The notes beneath the pieces are model-generated. The model saw only the letters and a program-made list of their open reading frames with translations, was not told the DNA's origin and did not search any database. From Nocardia transvalensis (GTDB lineage Bacteria > Actinomycetota > Actinomycetes > Mycobacteriales > Mycobacteriaceae), in NCBI RefSeq assembly GCF_015477765.1, contig NZ_JADLQQ010000006.1, forward strand, positions 310,001 through 374,000: a stretch of DNA of 64,000 nt, read 5' to 3'. Position 1 is the first letter of the stretch; every line of letters begins with the position of its first letter. Both the position numbers and the translations under genes were made by a program. Shown here one piece after another: positions 45,161 through 53,470 of the stretch.

Positions 45161-46086
45161 CGACGTTCCTGGCCCTGCTGCTACGCCGGCTCGCGCTGTT
45201 GGTGGTGCTGCTGGCGCTGGTCTTCGCCGTGGTCTCGGTGTTGCCCGGCGATGCCGCGCGGGCGTCCCTGGATCGCACCGCGTCCCCGGAGCTCCTCGCG
45301 GCCAAGCGGCATGAGCTGGGGCTGGATCGGCCACTGCCGCAACGCTTCTGGTCCTGGCTGAGCGGACTGGTTACCGGAGACTTCGGTTCGACCGTGCGGG
45401 GGCGCCCGGTGGGCGATCTGCTGGCGTCCGCGGCGCCGCAGACCCTGCTGCTGGGCGGGCTCGCCCTGGTCCTCACCGTGGCGGCCTCGCTCGGCCTGGG
45501 CATATGGTGGGCCGCGCGGCCGTCCAGCTGGCTGGCGCGCGTGCTGCAGCCGACGACGGCGATGGTGGTGGCGTTGCCGGAGTTCGTGGTGGCGGCGGTG
45601 CTGATCATGGTGTTCTCCTTCGCCGCCGGCTGGCTGCCCGCTGTGACGGTGGCGGGCCCGTCGGGCTTTCCGGCGCGGCCGGACATGCTGGTGCTTCCGG
45701 TGCTGGCGCTGGCGATACCGCACATCGGCTGGAACACCAGGGTGATTCGCGGAGCGCTGGCCGACGCCGGGCGCGCGCCGCACGTGGAACAGGCCGCGCT
45801 GGAAGGGCTCTCGCGGGGGCAGCTGATGATGCGGCACATCCTGCCGGTGGCGCTGCCGACCGTCGTGGCCTCGGTGGCGACCACCGTCGGGATGCTGTTC
45901 GGCGGTGCGCTGGTGGTGGAGAGCCTGTTCAACTATCCCGGGCTGGGGGCGCTGCTGGCGGGTTCCATCGCCGACCGGGACACGGCGCTCACCGCCGCCA
46001 CGGCGGCCGTCGCCGGAGTGGTGATCATGGCAATGCTGTTGTTCTCCGACGGTGTTCGGGCCTGGGCGGTTCGGGGGCGGCGATGA
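45157..46086 (+). CDS. ABC importer permease 1 (DppB-like)
   Basis: A 309-residue inner-membrane permease with five to six segments. The N-terminal RRLALLVVLLALVFAVVSVLPGDAA helix is typical of DppB/OppB/NikB. The coupling helix region EQAALEGLSRGQLMMRHILPVAL contains the EAA motif (EAALEGLS...G). The GTG start overlaps the previous stop (GTGA), and the stop overlaps the next gene (ATGA). Confidence 0.9.
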   Translation: MTTFLALLLRRLALLVVLLALVFAVVSVLPGDAARASLDRTASPELLAAKRHELGLDRPLPQRFWSWLSGLVTGDFGSTVRGRPVGDLLASAAPQTLLLGGLALVLTVAASLGLGIWWAARPSSWLARVLQPTTAMVVALPEFVVAAVLIMVFSFAAGWLPAVTVAGPSGFPARPDMLVLPVLALAIPHIGWNTRVIRGALADAGRAPHVEQAALEGLSRGQLMMRHILPVALPTVVASVATTVGMLFGGALVVESLFNYPGLGALLAGSIADRDTALTAATAAVAGVVIMAMLLFSDGVRAWAVRGRR

Positions 46087-46910
46087 CGCGGGCGAACCGG
46101 GTGTCGTGGCTGCGGGGGTTGCCCGCCCTGATCGTGGTGGCCGCGGCGGTCGTCGGGCCGTGGCTGGCGCCGCATGCGGTGGACGAGGCCGTCGGCAATC
46201 CCTTCGCGTCCCCGAGTGCCGCGGCATGGCTGGGCTCGGATCGGCTCGGGCACGACGTGTTCAGCCAACTCCTGCACGGTGGGTGGGGCCTGGTGCTGTT
46301 GGCGGTGTTCATCGCCGCCGTGGTGACCGGGCTGTCCAGTGTGCTCGGCGCGGTGGTGGCGCTGTGGCCGCGGCTGGGCGCGGTGATCGAGCGGTGCGCC
46401 GACCTGCTCATCCTGTTGCCGGTCGTGCTGGCGCTGCTGCTGGTGGTGATGTCGTGGCCGCAGTGGGGGACCGTCGGGGTGGTGGTCGTGGGGATCGTCT
46501 TCGGAGTGCCCTACTGCGCACGGGTTTTCGCGGCCGCCGCCACCGGCATCGCCGCCTCCGGGTACATCGAGGCGGCTCGCCTGGGCGGCGAATCGGCGGG
46601 CTACGTGATCTTCCGAGAGATGTTGCCGAACATGCGCGAGCTGCTGCTCACCCAGCTCGGTCTGCGTTTCGTGGCGGGGATGTACATCGTGTCGACGGCG
46701 GCGTTTCTGCGACTGCCCTCCGCGCTCGGCGCCGCCAACTGGGCGGTCATGGTCCGCGACAACGCCTCGGGGATCCTCCTCAATCCCTGGGCGGTGCTGG
46801 CCCCGAGCCTGGCCATCGGCACGGTCGCGGTCAGCGTGAACCTGCTGGCCGCCGCGCTGGGCAAGGTGAGGCAGGTGCCGCATCCGGCCGGTGGAGGTGA
46901 GCGAGTGTGA
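46083..46910 (+). CDS. ABC importer permease 2 (DppC-like)
   Basis: A 275-residue permease. The DppC/NikC hallmark WLGSDRLGHDVFSQLLHG (near residues 51-68) precedes the transmembrane core. The EAA loop is YIEAARLGGESAGYVIFREM. It pairs with the DppB-like permease to form the channel. It overlaps both neighbours by 4 bp. Confidence 0.9.
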   Translation: MTRANRVSWLRGLPALIVVAAAVVGPWLAPHAVDEAVGNPFASPSAAAWLGSDRLGHDVFSQLLHGGWGLVLLAVFIAAVVTGLSSVLGAVVALWPRLGAVIERCADLLILLPVVLALLLVVMSWPQWGTVGVVVVGIVFGVPYCARVFAAAATGIAASGYIEAARLGGESAGYVIFREMLPNMRELLLTQLGLRFVAGMYIVSTAAFLRLPSALGAANWAVMVRDNASGILLNPWAVLAPSLAIGTVAVSVNLLAAALGKVRQVPHPAGGGERV

Positions 46911-48334
46911 TTGTGGTAGAAGAGCTTTCGGTGGTCTCCGGCACCGGTGCGGCACTGCTCGAGCCGATTTCGCTGGAGGTTCCGGCCGGTGGGATCACCG
47001 CGCTGCGGGGGCCGTCCGGGTGCGGGAAATCGACGTTGCTGAAAGCGCTGCTGGGGCAGGTTCCGGTGGGCACGACGGCGACCGGGTCGGTGCGGGTGCG
47101 CGAACACGATGTGCTGGCGTTGGATTCGCAGGCCCTGCGGCGGTTCCGGCGCGAGGAGGTGTCGTTCGTCGGACAGGATCCCGGGGTGGCGCTGAATCCG
47201 ACCATGCGGGTGCGGGCGCTGCTGGGTGAGCTCGCCGACGCCGAGCGGGCGCGGGCGGCGCTCGCGGCCGTCGAGTTGCCGGAGTCGTATCTGCGGCGGC
47301 GTCCCGCGGAGCTGTCCGGCGGCGAACAACGCCGAATTGCCTTGGCGCGGGCCCTCGCCCGGAACACGCCGGTGCTCCTGCTGGACGAACCGCTGGCGGG
47401 CCTGCACGGCGGCCTGCGCACGGCGATGCTGCGTCTGCTGCGCCGCCTGTCCACCGAGCGCGGCACCACCATCCTGGTCTCCGGGCACGATACGACGGCA
47501 TTGCGCGAGCTGGCCGACGAGCAGATCCCGGTCGGGAGTTTGCGCCTGTCCGAGCCGGTCCTCGCCACCGTCGGGCCCACCGCCCCTCCCATCGGCATCA
47601 CCTGCCCAGGGGATACCGAATCACCTGCGGTCGAGCCGATCCCGGCGGAACAGGTGCTGTCGCTGTCGGGGGTGGCGGTATCCATCGATCGCCGACCGGT
47701 TCTCGGTGATATCGACCTGTGGCTCGGCGCCGGTGAGGCGGTGGCGGTGACCGGGCCGTCCGGTGCGGGCAAATCGACATTGGCGCGCACGGTGGTCGGG
47801 CTGCGCCGCCCTGCGGCGGGAGCGGTTCGGGCCCGAGGGCGTCTCGCGTTCGTGCCGCAGGACAGCACCGGCAGCCTGAATCCGCGCCGGACGGTTTTCC
47901 AGACGCTCGCCCGGCCGATCGGGCGGCACTGCCGAGTGCGCGGTGCGGCCCTGGCCGGACACATCGCCGAGCTGTTGCGCACGGTGGAGCTGGATCCCGC
48001 ACTGGCCCAGCGTTATCCGCACGAATTATCCGGCGGCCAGCGGCAACGAGTCGCCCTCGCCCGCGCCCTCGCCCTCGACCCCACCGTGCTGGTCTGTGAC
48101 GAGATCACCTCGGCCCTGGACCACGACACCGCCGAAGCGATCATGGACCTGCTCGACCGCCTGCGCACCGACCGCCGCCTGTCCCTCCTGGTGATCACCC
48201 ACGACATGGCCCTCGTTGCCCGCTACTGCACCCGCATGTACGTCATGGAATCCGGCCGAATAGTCGAATCGGGCCCCGTGCCCAACGTCCTCACCGCCCC
48301 CACCCACGACGCCACCCACGCCCTGCTGGGCTGA
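46907..48334 (+). CDS. ABC importer ATPase, two fused nucleotide-binding domains
   Basis: A 475-residue protein equal to a DppD-DppF fusion. NBD1 has Walker A GPSGCGKST (35-43), signature LSGGEQ, Walker B VLLLDEP and switch SGHD. NBD2 has Walker A GPSGAGKST, VPQD, signature LSGGQRQ, Walker B VLVCDEI and THD. NBD2 ends with Cys/Val Walker B changes before the Asp but keeps the catalytic Glu. It is the last gene of the importer operon and is followed by a strong hairpin terminator. Confidence 0.92.
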   Translation: MIVVEELSVVSGTGAALLEPISLEVPAGGITALRGPSGCGKSTLLKALLGQVPVGTTATGSVRVREHDVLALDSQALRRFRREEVSFVGQDPGVALNPTMRVRALLGELADAERARAALAAVELPESYLRRRPAELSGGEQRRIALARALARNTPVLLLDEPLAGLHGGLRTAMLRLLRRLSTERGTTILVSGHDTTALRELADEQIPVGSLRLSEPVLATVGPTAPPIGITCPGDTESPAVEPIPAEQVLSLSGVAVSIDRRPVLGDIDLWLGAGEAVAVTGPSGAGKSTLARTVVGLRRPAAGAVRARGRLAFVPQDSTGSLNPRRTVFQTLARPIGRHCRVRGAALAGHIAELLRTVELDPALAQRYPHELSGGQRQRVALARALALDPTVLVCDEITSALDHDTAEAIMDLLDRLRTDRRLSLLVITHDMALVARYCTRMYVMESGRIVESGPVPNVLTAPTHDATHALLG

Positions 48335-48360
48335 CCCGCGGGCCACATCTACGACATGAC

Positions 48361-48396
48361 CCTGCATCTTCGGCGCTAGGGCGCCGAAGATGCAGG
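48361..48396 (+). terminator. Hairpin terminator after the ABC importer operon
   Basis: CCTGCATCTTCGGCGC (48361-48376) pairs perfectly with GCGCCGAAGATGCAGG (48381-48396) over 16 bp around a TAGG loop. The 3' arm continues into GGAATGA, the repeat motif. Confidence 0.8.
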
Positions 48397-48611
48397 GAAT
48401 GAGGAGGGCCGCGCTGCAGGGAATGAGGAGGGCCGCGCCGACGCTCCGTAGTGAGTTACCCCCGCACCACCAGGTGTTCTTTGGCGGGTCTCCTCTTCCC
48501 GCACTACGGGGTGTTCTTTGGCGGGTCGCTTCCCGCGCACCACTAGGTGCTCCGTCGCAAGTCACGCACCGGAGGTCTCACCCCGGGCGGGAGCGCGCCT
48601 TCTTCGTTCCG

Positions 48612-48641
48612 TGCACCCCGGCGCCCTAGCGCCGGGGTGCA
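48612..48641. terminator. Hairpin sharing a core with 48361-48396
   Basis: TGCACCCCGGCGC (48612-48624) and GCGCCGGGGTGCA (48629-48641) form a perfect 13-bp stem with loop CCTA. The 16-nt core CGGCGCTAGGGCGCCG on the minus strand is identical to the core of the hairpin at 48361-48396 in opposite orientation. Confidence 0.65.
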
Positions 48642-48758
48642 GGGATCCCACCGCAAGGAGCACGCCGGGATGGGGTGGGGTATCTCACTTTCGGCATGCC
48701 GATATGGCCCGGGTATCGGGGGGATGGGTTTGGGGGTGGGGATCTGGATGATGGAGGG

Positions 48759-49514
48759 GTGCGTTCGAAGGAGGGCGGTGGTCGTGCCGCTGTGATCGCC
48801 CGTGCCGGTGCTGTAGTCGCCGTTGCGGCGGCTGTTGTGTTGTCCGGGTGTGGGCTCGGGGAGCGGCTGCCGCCGATTCCGGAGGGGATACCGCCGGGGC
48901 CGGGGACGGCGGTGCCGCCGATCGATCTCGACGCGCCCGGGCGCAGCGCCGAACAGTTGCGTGGTTGGGCCCGGGAGCAATCCGACGCTCTCGAGATCCC
49001 CGTGGTGGCGCTGGAGGCGTATGGATACGCCGCGGCGGTGCTGGCGCGTTCGCGGCCGGACTGCGGCATCGCCTGGACGACTCTGGCCGGTATCGCCAGC
49101 GTCGAGAGCAAACACGGCAGCCACGGCGGTTCGAGCCTGGACGCCGACGGCGGGGTTCGCCCGCCCATCCGCGGCATCCCCCTGGACGGCTCGCCGGGCG
49201 TGGCCCGCATCGAGGACAAGGAGGCCACCGCCCGCACCGGCAGCCCGGTCTACGTGCGTGCCGAGGGCCCTTTCCAATTCCTCCCGGAAACCTGGCAGCG
49301 CTGGGGCGTCGACGCCAACGGCGACGGCGCGGCCGACCCGGACAATATCGACGACGCCGCCCTGACCGCCGCCCGCTACCTCTGCGCGAGCGGCGGCACC
49401 CTCACCACCCCCGAGGGCTGGCAAAAGGCCTTGTTCACCTACAACCAGTCCAATGCCTACATGCTGAAGGTCCGCAACCACGCCGCCGCCTACAGCATCG
49501 GCCGCAGGGTCTGA
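48759..49514 (+). CDS. lpqU: LpqU-like lipoprotein lytic transglycosylase
   Basis: A lipoprotein of about 251 residues with N-terminal Arg/Lys, a hydrophobic run and lipobox VLSGC. A lytic-transglycosylase (SLT/MltB-like) domain follows: catalytic Glu in GIASVESKHGSHGG, GPFQFLPETWQRWGVDANGD, and the C-terminal TYNQSNAYMLKVRNHA. It would cleave peptidoglycan in the wall. It lies just before eno, as lpqU (Rv1022) does in M. tuberculosis. The start is uncertain: GTG 48759 gives a positively charged N-region; GTG 48792 has a better-placed GGAGGGCGG; ATG 48675 is probably too long. Confidence 0.8.
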   Translation: MRSKEGGGRAAVIARAGAVVAVAAAVVLSGCGLGERLPPIPEGIPPGPGTAVPPIDLDAPGRSAEQLRGWAREQSDALEIPVVALEAYGYAAAVLARSRPDCGIAWTTLAGIASVESKHGSHGGSSLDADGGVRPPIRGIPLDGSPGVARIEDKEATARTGSPVYVRAEGPFQFLPETWQRWGVDANGDGAADPDNIDDAALTAARYLCASGGTLTTPEGWQKALFTYNQSNAYMLKVRNHAAAYSIGRRV

Positions 49515-49531
49515 TCGCCGCGGCCCTCATG

Positions 49532-49609
49532 CAGCCGCACCCTCTATCGACAGACGCACCCCTTATGGGTGCCTGCAGGGGGTGCGTTTGGCGAGAAAGG
49601 GTGCGGCTG
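49532..49609. terminator. Nested hairpins between the LpqU-like gene and eno
   Basis: CAGCCGCACCCT (49532-49543) pairs perfectly with AGGGTGCGGCTG (49598-49609). Inside, ACGCACCCC (49554-49562) can pair with GGGGTGCGT (49579-49587), or its GCACCC part (49556-49561) with GGGTGC (49567-49572). The inner choices are mutually exclusive. Confidence 0.65.
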
Positions 49610-49733
49610 TGATGTGGGCGGTCTGTGGGGGAGCCGCCTGCGTTAGGCTCGCGGGTGCACGGGGCAGCCGTGCGACCTGCTCATGGACGGCGGTGAGCAG
49701 GATGGAGTCCGTAGCCGAAGGAGTGTCGTTTTC

Positions 49734-51023
49734 GTGGCCATCATCGAACAGGTCGGAGCTCGCGAGATCCTGGATTCGCGCGGTAACCCCACCGTCGAGG
49801 TCGAGATCGCTCTCGACGACGGCACCCTGACCAGGGCGGCCGTGCCGTCCGGCGCATCCACGGGCGAGCACGAGGCCGTGGAGCTGCGCGACGGCGGCGA
49901 CCGCTACGGCGGCAAGGGTGTGCAGAAGGCCGTGGAGGGTGTGCTCGACGAGATCGCACCGGCCATCATCGGCCTCGACGCTGTCGAACAGCGCACCGTC
50001 GACCAGGTCCTGCTGGATCTGGACGGCACCCCCGACAAGTCCCGCCTGGGCGCGAACGCCCTGCTGGGTGCGTCGCTGGCGGTGGCCCGCGCGGCGGCCG
50101 AATCGTCGGGGCTGGAACTGTTCCGCTACCTCGGCGGCCCGAACGCACACGTGCTGCCGGTGCCGATGATGAACATCCTCAACGGCGGCGCGCACGCCGA
50201 CACCAGCGTGGACGTGCAGGAGTTCATGATCGCCCCGATCGGCGCGGCCACCTTCCGGGAGGCGCTGCGCTGGGGCGCGGAGGTCTACCACGCGCTCAAG
50301 GCCGAGCTGAAGAGCAAGGGCCTGGCCACCGGCCTCGGCGACGAGGGCGGTTTCGCCCCCGACCTGGCCGGCGGCACCCGTGAGGCGCTGGACCTGATCG
50401 CCGCCGCGATCGGCAAGGCCGGATACAAACTGGGCACCGACATCGCCCTCGCCCTGGATGTGGCGGCCACCGAGTTCTACACCGCCGGAACCGGGTACAA
50501 GTTCGAGGGCAGCGAGCGCACCGCCGCCCAGATGGCCGACTTCTACAACGACCTGCTGTCGGCCTACCCGCTGGTCTCCATCGAGGACCCGCTGTCGGAG
50601 GACGACTGGGACGGCTGGGTCGCGCTCACCGATCAGATCGGCGAGAAGGTGCAGCTGGTCGGCGACGACCTGTTCGTCACCAACCCGGAGCGACTGGAGG
50701 AGGGCATCGTCAAGGGTGCCGCCAACGCGCTGCTGGTGAAGGTCAACCAGATCGGCACCCTGACCGAAACCCTGGACGCGGTCGAGCTGGCCCACCGCAA
50801 CGGCTACAAGACGATGATGAGCCACCGCTCCGGCGAGACCGAGGACACCACCATCGCCGACCTGGCGGTGGCGGTCGGCAGCGGCCAGATCAAGACCGGT
50901 GCGCCGGCCCGCAGCGAGCGGGTCGCCAAGTACAACCAGCTGCTGCGCATCGAGGACGCCCTGGGCGATTCGGCCCGCTACGCCGGGGACGTTGCGTTCC
51001 CGCGCTTCGCGTTCGAAGGCTAG
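49734..51023 (+). CDS. eno: Enolase
   Basis: Enolase interconverts 2-phosphoglycerate and phosphoenolpyruvate. The 429 residues show REILDSRGNPTVEVEI, the loop SGASTGEHEA, the metal ligands in LALDVAATEF, SIEDPLSEDDWDGW and GDDLFVTN, and the signature LLVKVNQIGTLTE with catalytic Lys, then SHRSGETEDTTIADLAVA. GTG 49734 is chosen with AAGGAG 10 bp upstream. It is followed at 44 bp by the DivIC-like gene in conserved mycobacterial order. Confidence 0.97.
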   Translation: MAIIEQVGAREILDSRGNPTVEVEIALDDGTLTRAAVPSGASTGEHEAVELRDGGDRYGGKGVQKAVEGVLDEIAPAIIGLDAVEQRTVDQVLLDLDGTPDKSRLGANALLGASLAVARAAAESSGLELFRYLGGPNAHVLPVPMMNILNGGAHADTSVDVQEFMIAPIGAATFREALRWGAEVYHALKAELKSKGLATGLGDEGGFAPDLAGGTREALDLIAAAIGKAGYKLGTDIALALDVAATEFYTAGTGYKFEGSERTAAQMADFYNDLLSAYPLVSIEDPLSEDDWDGWVALTDQIGEKVQLVGDDLFVTNPERLEEGIVKGAANALLVKVNQIGTLTETLDAVELAHRNGYKTMMSHRSGETEDTTIADLAVAVGSGQIKTGAPARSERVAKYNQLLRIEDALGDSARYAGDVAFPRFAFEG

Positions 51024-51067
51024 TAACGTCGCAAGCCGTTGATACCGGCCGACTTTCGAGGTGTGAG

Positions 51068-51730
51068 ATGACGGAGCGACGGGCGCGCGGTACCAGTCCG
51101 GCCGGACGGGGAGACCGCCGCTCGTCGCGGTCGGCCCGCTCGCGACCCGAACGGTCGACCGGTGGATCGGCCCCCGCCGCCCGCACCGCCGCCGGTAAGC
51201 GCGCGGCGCAACGCCGGGCCGGAAAGCCCGAATCCCGTGCGGGAAAGGGGAAATCGGGCCGCAGGTCCGACGCCGACAAGCACGAGCGCAAGATCCTCGG
51301 CCTGTCCACCGGCCGCGCGGTGATCCTGGCCGCCGTGTTGTGCGCGCTGGCGCTGACCCTCGCGGTGCCGATGCGCACCTACTTCAGCCAGCGTGCCGAA
51401 TCGGCGCAGCTGGCCGAGCAGCGCAGCGAGCTGGAGAACGATCTGGCCCGGTTGCGCGATCGCCGGGCCCAGCAGCAGGATCCGGCCTACATCAAATCCG
51501 AGGCCCGCGACCGCCTGCGCCTGGTCATGCCCGGCGAAACCCCCTACATCGTGCAGGTGCCGGGCATCGAGCAGCCCGCGGTCCCGGCCCAGACCACCCA
51601 GGCGCGCCCGCCCGACCCCTGGTACACCGAGCTGTGGCGCAGCATGTCCAATCCGCAACCGACCCCCGCCGCGCCGGAGCCCACCACTCCGGCGCCGCCA
51701 CCCCCACCCCCTGAAGGAGCACCCCGGTGA
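51068..51730 (+). CDS. FtsB/DivIC-like septum formation initiator protein
   Basis: A 220-residue bitopic membrane protein. The very basic, disordered cytoplasmic N-terminus (1-80) is followed by one transmembrane helix (about 82-102), a coiled coil (about 105-135), the conserved DPAYIKSEARDRLRLVMPGE segment and a Pro-rich extracellular tail. It matches Rv1024, next to eno, and would belong to the FtsQLB-type divisome complex. Its stop overlaps the DUF501 gene by 4 bp. Confidence 0.9.
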   Translation: MTERRARGTSPAGRGDRRSSRSARSRPERSTGGSAPAARTAAGKRAAQRRAGKPESRAGKGKSGRRSDADKHERKILGLSTGRAVILAAVLCALALTLAVPMRTYFSQRAESAQLAEQRSELENDLARLRDRRAQQQDPAYIKSEARDRLRLVMPGETPYIVQVPGIEQPAVPAQTTQARPPDPWYTELWRSMSNPQPTPAAPEPTTPAPPPPPPEGAPR

Positions 51731-52311
51731 CCGAGCCCGACATCCGCGGCCCCGACCATGACGGGCGGGACGCCGAGCCCAGCGCGGCCGATCTCGAGAT
51801 CGTCGCCCGCCAACTGGGCCGCCCGCCGCGCGGTGTGCTCGCCATCGCCTACCGCACCCCCGACGGGCAACCCGGCGTGGTCAAGACCGCGCCGCGCCTG
51901 CCGGACGGCACCCCGTTCCCGACGCTGTACTACCTGACCGATCCCCGCCTCACCGCCGAGGCGAGCCGCCAGGAGGCGGCCGGATTGATGCGCGGCATGA
52001 CCGAAAGGCTGGGCGGCGACGCCGAATTGGCCGCGGCCTACCGGGCCGCACACGAGAGCTATTTGGCCGAACGCGACGAAATCGAGTCGCTGGGTACCGA
52101 TTTCAGCGGCGGCGGCATGCCGGATCGGGTGAAATGTCTGCATGTGCTGATGGCGCACGCCCTGGCCAAGGGTCCGGGAGTGAACCCGCTCGGCGACGAG
52201 GCGGTGGCCCTGGCCGCCGACAACGGACTACGCGGCACCGCAATACCCGCGGATTGGCCGAAATACGAGCAGTACCAGCCGCATTCGGCGGAAAGGGATA
52301 GCGATGAGTGA
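51727..52311 (+). CDS. DUF501 family protein
   Basis: A 194-residue protein corresponding to Rv1025. Typical features are IVARQLGRPPRGVLAIAYR, PFPTLYYLTDPRLTAEASRQEA and the C-terminal DRVKCLHVLMAHALAKGPGVNPLGDEA. Function unknown, but gene order (eno, DivIC-like, DUF501, ppx) is strongly kept in actinobacteria. GTG 51727 overlaps the previous stop by 4 bp, and the end overlaps ppx by 8 bp. Confidence 0.9.
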   Translation: MTEPDIRGPDHDGRDAEPSAADLEIVARQLGRPPRGVLAIAYRTPDGQPGVVKTAPRLPDGTPFPTLYYLTDPRLTAEASRQEAAGLMRGMTERLGGDAELAAAYRAAHESYLAERDEIESLGTDFSGGGMPDRVKCLHVLMAHALAKGPGVNPLGDEAVALAADNGLRGTAIPADWPKYEQYQPHSAERDSDE

Positions 52312-53251
52312 CCGGGTGGCCGCGGTCGACTGCGGGACGAACTCGATTCGACTACTGATCGCCGAGGTCGGCCCCGACGCTCGACTATCCGATGTGCACC
52401 GGGAAATGCGGATCGTGCGGCTGGGCAAGGGCGTCGACGCCACCGGCGAACTGAACCCGGAGGCGATCGAGCGCACCCGCGCCGCCCTGCACGACTATGT
52501 GGATCTGATGCTCGACAAGGGTGTGAAGCGGGTGCGCATGGTGGCGACCTCGGCCACCCGCGACGCGCGCAATCGCGACGACTTCTTCTCGATGGCCGCC
52601 GCCGAACTGGCCCGCGTGGTGCCCGGCGCCCGGGCCGAGGTGATCACCGGCGACGAGGAGGCCCGGCTGTCGTTCGCCGGTGCGGTCGGCGAATTGTCCA
52701 GCGCCGAAGGGCCTTTCGTGGTGGTCGATCTGGGCGGCGGCTCCACCGAGGTGGTGCTGGGCGACAGCACCGGCGTGCAGGCCGCCTACTCCGCCGACAT
52801 CGGCTGCGTCCGGATCACCGAGCGCTGTCTGCACGGCAACCCGCCCACTCCCGAAGAGGTTGCCTCGGCCCGCTTCTTCGCCTCCCAGCGGTTGGCGCAG
52901 GCGTTCGGCGTGGTGCCGGTGGAACGGGCCCGCACCTGGGTCGGGGTCGCCGGCACCATGACCACGATCGCGGCGGTCGCGCTGGATTTGCCCGAATACG
53001 ATTCGGAGAAGGTGCATCTCACCCGGATGCGCCTGAACCAGGTGCGCGCGGTGTGCCATCGGCTGATCGGCATGAATCACGACGAGCGCGCGGCGCTGGG
53101 GCCGATGCATCCCGGCCGGGTCGACGTGATCGGCGGCGGCGCGGTGATCACCGAAGTGCTGGCCGATGAACTGGCCCGACGTGCAGGCATCTCCGAACTC
53201 ATTGTGAGCGAACACGACATTCTCGACGGCATAGCCCTCTCGATCGCCTGA
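52304..53251 (+). CDS. ppx: Exopolyphosphatase / pppGpp phosphohydrolase family protein
   Basis: A 315-residue ASKHA-fold Ppx/GppA protein, shorter than the ~500-residue Gram-negative forms, as usual for the actinobacterial two-domain type. Phosphate motif 1 is VDCGTNSIRLLIAE (8-21) and motif 2 is VVDLGGGSTEVVLG. It hydrolyses polyphosphate or (p)ppGpp terminal phosphates; the Rv1026 orthologue is called Ppx2. It is the end of the eno operon. Confidence 0.92.
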   Translation: MSDRVAAVDCGTNSIRLLIAEVGPDARLSDVHREMRIVRLGKGVDATGELNPEAIERTRAALHDYVDLMLDKGVKRVRMVATSATRDARNRDDFFSMAAAELARVVPGARAEVITGDEEARLSFAGAVGELSSAEGPFVVVDLGGGSTEVVLGDSTGVQAAYSADIGCVRITERCLHGNPPTPEEVASARFFASQRLAQAFGVVPVERARTWVGVAGTMTTIAAVALDLPEYDSEKVHLTRMRLNQVRAVCHRLIGMNHDERAALGPMHPGRVDVIGGGAVITEVLADELARRAGISELIVSEHDILDGIALSIA

Positions 53252-53403
53252 GGTCGATACGGCAGTGCATCCTGCCAAGCTGGCGTACCGGTAGATGAGC
53301 ATGTTGAGAGCAAATTGCTCATACGTCCAACATTCTGACCGGAATTTACTTCGCCGACACACATAGCCCGCTACTCTGCTGGCCGCGGCAGCCGACAGCC
53401 GGA

Positions 53404-53421
53404 TCGCGGGAACTCCCGCGA
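53404..53421. promoter_or_regulatory. 18-bp inverted repeat upstream of the POT transporter gene
   Basis: TCGCGGGAACTCCCGCGA has perfect 8-bp arms with a 2-bp spacer, 49 bp before the start. It could be an operator. A smaller palindrome, GAGCAAATTGCTC, lies about 90 bp further upstream. No regulator gene is adjacent. Confidence 0.4.
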
Positions 53422-53470
53422 CCGCAACCCCGGTTGCTGAAAAATTGCGTGACATGGAAAGGTCGAGCGC

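Larger units (their letters stand above)
48335..48758. other. Repeat-rich intergenic region at the junction with conserved synteny
   Basis: This 424-bp stretch has no gene I can support. It holds the terminator 48361-48396, then two copies of GCAGGGAATGAGGAGGGCCG plus CGC (starting 48392 and 48416). A degenerate ~36-bp repeat follows, with GGTGTTCTTTGGCGGGTC at 48474 and 48509 and a weaker third copy. The second hairpin is at 48612-48641. The end of the stretch is the presumed promoter and leader of the LpqU-like gene. Confidence 0.75.

Noticed and set aside
37250..48334. Classical NRPS or NIS siderophore cluster
   Set aside because: No adenylation, condensation, thiolation or IucA/IucC-type synthetase is present anywhere in the window; the locus is interpreted as NRPS-free instead.
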